Source: Aldehydirespirator sp965203635
GTDB lineage: Bacteria > Actinomycetota > Acidimicrobiia > Acidimicrobiales > Aldehydirespiratoraceae
Length of the DNA: 64,000 bases
Reading direction: 5' to 3'
Assembly (NCBI GenBank): GCA_965203635.1
Contig: OZ241903.1
Coordinates: 1,612,001 to 1,676,000, forward strand
The translations under genes and the position numbers were made by a program. Below, piece by piece: positions 60,130-64,000 of this stretch (the stretch's first letter is position 1; each line of letters starts with the position of its first letter). Below the pieces are notes generated by a model. That model searched no databases, was not told the DNA's origin, and worked only from the letters and a program-made list of their open reading frames with translations.

Positions 60130-60255
60130 GGCGGCGAGCGTTGCGACCGGGTAGGCGAGCACCTTGTCGTCGTTCGTGACGAGCATGTGGCCCTCTGCGG
60201 CGACCTGGGTGATCAGGAGCTGGCCGAACGGGTCCGCGTGAAGGCTCGGGCTCTG
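60130..60255 (-). pseudogene. VapC-type PIN-domain toxin, C-terminal remnant
   Basis: On the minus strand, directly after the amidase stop and in the same frame, 42 codons read HADPFGQLLITQVAAEGHMLVTNDDKVLAYPV, the conserved C-terminal third of VapC PIN domains (DPF-x-x-(L/Q)-L-(I/A)-x-QA-x-x-E-x-x-x-L-V-T-x-D). The N-terminal two thirds, with the first catalytic Asp, and any VapB antitoxin are missing. It is thus a broken toxin gene, truncated at the amidase 3' end. The stretch 60032-60129 contains nothing else recognisable. Confidence 0.75.
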
Positions 60256-61671
60256 CTAGTTGGCGTGACCCACGTCAACTCCGGCGGGGCCGATCGCTAG
60301 GACCTTCTCGATGTGGCTGGCCAGCGAGAAGAGTTGCAGCTCTCCGTGAGGTTGTCCGATCAGCTGGATCCCCACCGGGAGACCGGTCTCGGAGCGGCCG
60401 CAGGGGATCGTGATGACCGGCAGGGTGGTGACGCTGGTGGCCGCGGCGATCGACAGCCAGCGGTAGTACTCGCTCGGCGGGAGCCCGTCGCGGTAGCCGA
60501 CGTAGCGCTCCTCCACTGGGAACGGCAACACGCTGGCAGCCGGGCAGATCAGCAGGTCGTAGTCGCTCATGAAGTCGGCGGCGAGCTGAAAGACGCGTCC
60601 CTGCGCCGCGGTCGCGTCGCGGACGGCGTCGCCGTCGACGGCCAGCCCCCGCTCGATGTTCCATACAAGCTCGGGCTTGAGGATGTCACGGGCCTGGGCG
60701 AGTTCTGCGCCCAGCAGGGTGGCGAAGAAGAGGGCCCGCGGGACGTCGAAGGCCACTTCGGCTTCGGACAGATCCGGGTGGTCGGCCACAACGGCAATGC
60801 CGTCGCGTTCGAGTGCCTCCATCGCTAGGCGGCATACCTCGGCAACCTCCGGCGCGGTCTCGGTGACGCCTAGATCGACGCTGTAGGCCACCCGAGACGG
60901 CGCCGTCGGCGCGGCTGCGGCGCTGCGGAACGACTCTTGCGGCGGCGGCTTTCCGAGCCCGGCGCGGGGGCTCTCGCCCACCATGGCGTCGGCCAGCAGG
61001 GCGAGGTCGCCGACGTCGCGCGCCATCGGCCCCTGTTGAGAATGCACCTGGAACGGCACGACGCTCGGTCCGTTGGCGATGCGTCCCGGCGAAGGGCGCA
61101 GGCTGGTGATCCCGCAGAAACTGGCGGGGGTGCGCAACGAGCCGGCCAGGTCCGAGCCGTGGGCCAGCCAGGCCATGCCGGTGGCCACAGCCGCGGCCGC
61201 CCCGCCCGAGGACCCGCCCGCGGTGAGGCGCAGGTCGTGCGGGTTGCGGGTAGTCCCGAAGATGTCGTTGAAGGTGTTCCCGCCCGCCCCGAACTCGGGG
61301 GTGTTCGACTTTGCGTAGACCACGGCACCGTGAGCTTCGAGCGTCTCGACGATGACGTCGGATCGCTCCGGCACGAAGTTCTCCCTCAGCCGCGACCCGT
61401 GAGTGGTTCTGACGCCGGCGACGGCCGTGAGGTCCTTGATGGGAACAGGCAGGCCGGCCAGTACACCGCGTTCGGCAAGCGGCGCTGCCATTAGACGGTC
61501 GGCCTGATCTCGGGCCCGATCGAAGCAGCGGGTCGGCAGCGCGTTGATGAGATGGTCGACGGCTTCGACTCGGGCCTGGACTGCGTCGAGAGCGTCGTGG
61601 GGACTGAGGTCGCCCGCAACCAGAGCAGCCACGACCTCGCAGGCGCTCTGCCTGATCAGATCGTCGGTCAC
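60256..61671 (-). CDS. Amidase signature family enzyme
   Basis: A 471-aa amidase. The catalytic Lys is in VPIKDLTAV, the cis-Ser in AGGSSGGAAAAVATG, and the nucleophile Ser in GSDLAGSLRTPASFCG; the order and spacing are those of the family. The C-terminal LPVITIPCGRSETGLPVGIQLIG is typical. The start is GTG 61671, no ribosome-binding site being obvious. It follows the DAO-type oxidase on the same strand after 32 bases and may act in the same pathway, for example on an amide of sarcosine or creatinine type (speculation). The stop abuts the VapC remnant. Confidence 0.88.
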   Translation of the reverse strand: MTDDLIRQSACEVVAALVAGDLSPHDALDAVQARVEAVDHLINALPTRCFDRARDQADRLMAAPLAERGVLAGLPVPIKDLTAVAGVRTTHGSRLRENFVPERSDVIVETLEAHGAVVYAKSNTPEFGAGGNTFNDIFGTTRNPHDLRLTAGGSSGGAAAAVATGMAWLAHGSDLAGSLRTPASFCGITSLRPSPGRIANGPSVVPFQVHSQQGPMARDVGDLALLADAMVGESPRAGLGKPPPQESFRSAAAAPTAPSRVAYSVDLGVTETAPEVAEVCRLAMEALERDGIAVVADHPDLSEAEVAFDVPRALFFATLLGAELAQARDILKPELVWNIERGLAVDGDAVRDATAAQGRVFQLAADFMSDYDLLICPAASVLPFPVEERYVGYRDGLPPSEYYRWLSIAAATSVTTLPVITIPCGRSETGLPVGIQLIGQPHGELQLFSLASHIEKVLAIGPAGVDVGHAN

Positions 61672-61703
61672 GGGCGGGCTTGCCTGTCAGCCGTGGACTG
61701 ACA

Positions 61704-63047
61704 TCAGCCGTGGACGGACATGGACGAGTTGGGGTTGATCTCCCGGTTGCGGCTGAAGGTGCCCATGTCGATGGGCAGGCCGGTGTAGCGGCCTCGGACC
61801 ACGAGCGGGTCGGCATCGTGGTCGTGGCCGGCGTCTACCGCCTCGATGAGCTCGGCCATGCAGTGCCCGGCCACGCCGGCGTTCTTGAACTGGTTGCCGC
61901 TGGTGCCGATGGCCACGTAGAAGCCGTCGAGATCAGTGCGGTCGTAGATCGGGATCCAGTCGTCGCTCACGTCGTACAGATCCACCACGCCCTTGCGCTC
62001 GTGAGGCACGCCCACCGGCGGCAGGCGCCGGCTCAGCCGCAGGACTTGCGCCTCCCACTGCTCGGCGCTGAGCCGCTGGTCGTAGTCGTCGGGGTCCACC
62101 CAGTCCTGGGGGTCGCAGCGGGGGTCGGTGCTGCCCACCAGGATGTGGTTGCCGGTCTCCGGGCGGAAGTAGATGCCGTTGTCGTCGTCGGCGATGTTGA
62201 AGCCGTCGTGTTCGTAGTCGTAGGTGGACGGCCCCGGCGCGTGGTGCACCTCGTGACGAAGCGCCCTGGTCTTGATGTTCATCGAGTCGTAGACGCCGGC
62301 CATCTGGTTGATCAGGTACGAGTGAGGCCCGGCGACGTTCACCACGACCGGCGCGGCCACAGTCGTGCCGTCGTCGAGGGTCACGCTCGTGACCCGCCCG
62401 TTGCTCCGGCCGATACCGGTCACGGCGGTGGCGAAGCGGAACTCGGCGCCGGCCGACTCCGCGGCCCGCTGCAGGTTGTGGGTGGTCAACTGAGGATCAC
62501 TCACATAGCCCGCCTCGGGCGTGAAGATCGCGCCGGGCAGGTCCTCGGTGGCGTCGGCCCAGAAGTCGGGGTCGTCGGGCCGCTTCGGCGGACCGAAGAT
62601 GCCGGGGTCGAGGATGGGCATGCGTCGCAGCAGTTCGGCCGTCGACCAGTCCTCGTAGGCAACCCCGATCGCGTCGAAGTGGGGGAGCACCTTCAGGTAA
62701 TGGCCGCCGGGATCCTTGAGTGCCGCCATGCCGCACTGCTTGTAGGCGATGAGGCCGAGTTCGTCACCGGCTTCGAGGTAGTCGGGCCACTCCAGCCAGT
62801 ACTGCAGGCCCTCGTACGACATGGCCACGCCGGTGAAGGTGGAGTACGTGAAGCGCACGATGGCGCACGAGTTGACGGTGGAGCCGAATCCCGCGGCAGG
62901 CAGCTTGTCCACGCACAGGGCGCGCCGTCCCCGCCGGCCGAGCTCGAAGGCGATGGCTGCGCCGATCACACCCGCGCCGACCACCACCGCGTCGAAGCCG
63001 TTGGCGGCCGGGTCAGATGCCCCTCTTGCGGGTGATCGGCCGCTCAC
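61704..63047 (-). CDS. FAD-dependent amine oxidoreductase (DAO family)
   Basis: A 447-aa flavoprotein of the D-amino-acid oxidase/sarcosine oxidase/dimethylglycine dehydrogenase superfamily. The FAD fingerprint is VVVGAGVIGAAIAFELGRRG; the active-site-like region NVAGPHSYLINQMAG and the C-terminal GFYVAIGTSGNQFKNAGVAG match the family. It could N-demethylate a methylated amino acid, consistent with betaine catabolism elsewhere here. The start is unclear: GTG 63047 avoids overlap with the upstream gene, but frames up to 63161 are open. The amidase follows 32 bases downstream. Confidence 0.84.
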   Translation of the reverse strand: MSGRSPARGASDPAANGFDAVVVGAGVIGAAIAFELGRRGRRALCVDKLPAAGFGSTVNSCAIVRFTYSTFTGVAMSYEGLQYWLEWPDYLEAGDELGLIAYKQCGMAALKDPGGHYLKVLPHFDAIGVAYEDWSTAELLRRMPILDPGIFGPPKRPDDPDFWADATEDLPGAIFTPEAGYVSDPQLTTHNLQRAAESAGAEFRFATAVTGIGRSNGRVTSVTLDDGTTVAAPVVVNVAGPHSYLINQMAGVYDSMNIKTRALRHEVHHAPGPSTYDYEHDGFNIADDDNGIYFRPETGNHILVGSTDPRCDPQDWVDPDDYDQRLSAEQWEAQVLRLSRRLPPVGVPHERKGVVDLYDVSDDWIPIYDRTDLDGFYVAIGTSGNQFKNAGVAGHCMAELIEAVDAGHDHDADPLVVRGRYTGLPIDMGTFSRNREINPNSSMSVHG

Positions 63048-63108
63048 GAGCCCAGGGCTGTCCGGCGGGGCGCTCGCCGCCTCGGGGTTGCCACGGACAA
63101 CCGGGCGA

Positions 63109-64000
63109 TCAGATGCCACGGTGGCGCTCGGCGCGCATGTCGAACGCGATCTTGACCGCACCCCGCCGGCCCGCCTCGGCAGCGTGGCTCAGCGCGTCCA
63201 CGTAACGGTCGAGCGGGTACAGGGCCGACACGAGCCGGTCGAAGGCGACCTTGCCGGCCAGTTCCATGGCCAGGTCGAAGCTCGTGGCGAGCCGGCCGTC
63301 GGCTCGGACCTCGGTGCCGTAGGCGTAGCAGCCGGCCAGCTCGATCTCGCGGTGCCACAGGCCGGTCAGCTCCGCGGTCACGGTTGCGGGCATCCCCAGC
63401 ATCAGCACCCGGCCCCGCGGCCGGCACAGCGACAGGGCCTCAGCCAGCGAGGCCGACGAGCCCACCGCGTCGATGACCACGTCGGCACCTCCCGAGAGAT
63501 GGTCCCCGACCAAGAACGAGCCGGTGGCCCGCCGCACCGCCCGCTTCAGCTCGCCGGGCTCGACGGCCGAGTCCGCGCCGAGCTCGAGCGCGAGCGCCCG
63601 CTGGGTGGAGTACCGGGCGCCGACCAGGATCGAGGCTGGTTCGGTCAGGCCCCGCAGGGCGGCCACCGCCAGCAGGCCCATAGTCCCGGCCCCGACCACG
63701 GCCACGGCGTCGCCGGGCTGCGCGCCGGATCGAAGCGCGGCGTGCACGCCTCCCGCCAACGGCTCGATGATCACGGCCAACTCGTCGCTCATCCAGTCCG
63801 GGACGTCGTGCAACTGCGAGTCGTGGGCCACCAACTCGGTGGACCACCCGCCGCCGGTGGAGCGGCAGAAGCCGGTCTGGAGTCCTGGCTTGAGATGGCC
63901 GCACATGAGATGCCGGTAGTCGTCGCCGTCGCCGGGCGCCGCCCCCGGATAGGGCAGGTCGAAGCCCCGTGCCGCGTGGCCCAGCACCGGCTCGACGATC
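63109..64000 (-). CDS. Zinc-dependent alcohol dehydrogenase-like (MDR), partial
   Basis: Only the C-terminal ~297 residues are in the window; the N-terminus lies beyond base 64000 and the frame is open to the edge (IVEPVLGHAARG). Visible are the catalytic-domain tail with Glu near IIEPLAGGVHAAL, the Rossmann motif VVGAGTMGLLAVAAL, VGARYSTQRALALELGA and the GGADVVIDAVGSS segment. It probably oxidises a polyol or alcohol with NAD(P). It precedes the DAO-type gene on the same strand. Confidence 0.85.
   Translation of the reverse strand, partial: IVEPVLGHAARGFDLPYPGAAPGDGDDYRHLMCGHLKPGLQTGFCRSTGGGWSTELVAHDSQLHDVPDWMSDELAVIIEPLAGGVHAALRSGAQPGDAVAVVGAGTMGLLAVAALRGLTEPASILVGARYSTQRALALELGADSAVEPGELKRAVRRATGSFLVGDHLSGGADVVIDAVGSSASLAEALSLCRPRGRVLMLGMPATVTAELTGLWHREIELAGCYAYGTEVRADGRLATSFDLAMELAGKVAFDRLVSALYPLDRYVDALSHAAEAGRRGAVKIAFDMRAERHRGI

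Overview
The window is GC-rich, densely packed DNA with many GTG starts and 1-14 bp gene overlaps. Class Ia nrdAB, an ADC-family decarboxylase, a MarR/P450/SDR style of catabolic operon and DUF222-HNH proteins together suggest a free-living or host-associated actinomycete, most likely of the Acidimicrobiia type. That placement is inferred from gene content and base composition only. No rRNA, tRNA, CRISPR array or transposase was recognised.

Layout. 1-9.6 kb: the purH tail, a homocysteine S-methyltransferase, a TauD-type dioxygenase, a luciferase-like oxidoreductase, a citrate synthase remnant, a P450, a glutamine amidotransferase-like hydrolase, an alpha/beta hydrolase, an acyl-CoA dehydrogenase and a glutamine-synthetase-like ligase. 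9.6-18.4 kb: a first glycine-betaine/OpuA-type ABC transporter (proW-proV divergent from proX), followed by an unrecognised 571-aa protein, a metal-site-degenerate M19 dipeptidase homologue, a small DUF3726-like protein and a TetR regulator. 18.6-25.8 kb: a tightly overlapping seven-gene operon (acyl-CoA ligase, hydrolase, flavin/F420 oxidoreductase, SDR, amidase, enoyl-CoA hydratase, MaoC-like hydratase) that looks like a degradation pathway for an unknown acid or amide. 25.7-31 kb: a minus-strand operon (acetoacetate-decarboxylase family, P450, class III extradiol dioxygenase, amidotransferase) facing an SDR and a MarR regulator; a shared 16-bp palindrome ties the MarR to this operon. 31-34.2 kb: LivF-like ATPase, FAH-family hydrolase and aldehyde dehydrogenase. 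34.2-44 kb: GPP34 protein, nrdAB, an IPNS-like oxygenase, a pair of small paralogous proteins and ileS. 44-50.8 kb: an SDR, an antisense-overlapping coiled-coil protein and a second, paralogous OpuA-type transporter. 50.8-55.6 kb: an MttB-superfamily methyltransferase divergent from a DddP-like DMSP lyase, a 3-hydroxyisobutyrate-dehydrogenase-like enzyme and a 2OG-Fe oxygenase. 55.6-64 kb: ThpR, an EamA permease, a macro-domain protein, a methyltransferase, a DUF222-HNH protein, a VapC remnant, an amidase, a DAO-family oxidase and a truncated zinc alcohol dehydrogenase.

How it fits together. Several genes point to uptake and catabolism of methylated onium compounds (glycine betaine, DMSP or relatives): two ABC importers, a betaine-type homocysteine methyltransferase, an MttB homologue, a DddP-like lyase, a DMG/sarcosine-oxidase-like flavoprotein and the dipeptidase clade known from dimethylglycine operons. 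The most striking observations are the DddP-like enzyme with every metal ligand and the catalytic Asp at DddP spacing; a 47-codon, repeat-bearing in-frame insertion in ileS whose core recurs 14 kb away at 47/49 identity; two transporter paralogues with enlarged permeases and different tethers on their binding proteins; a MarR operator pair; and a tandem hairpin repeat with compensatory base changes.
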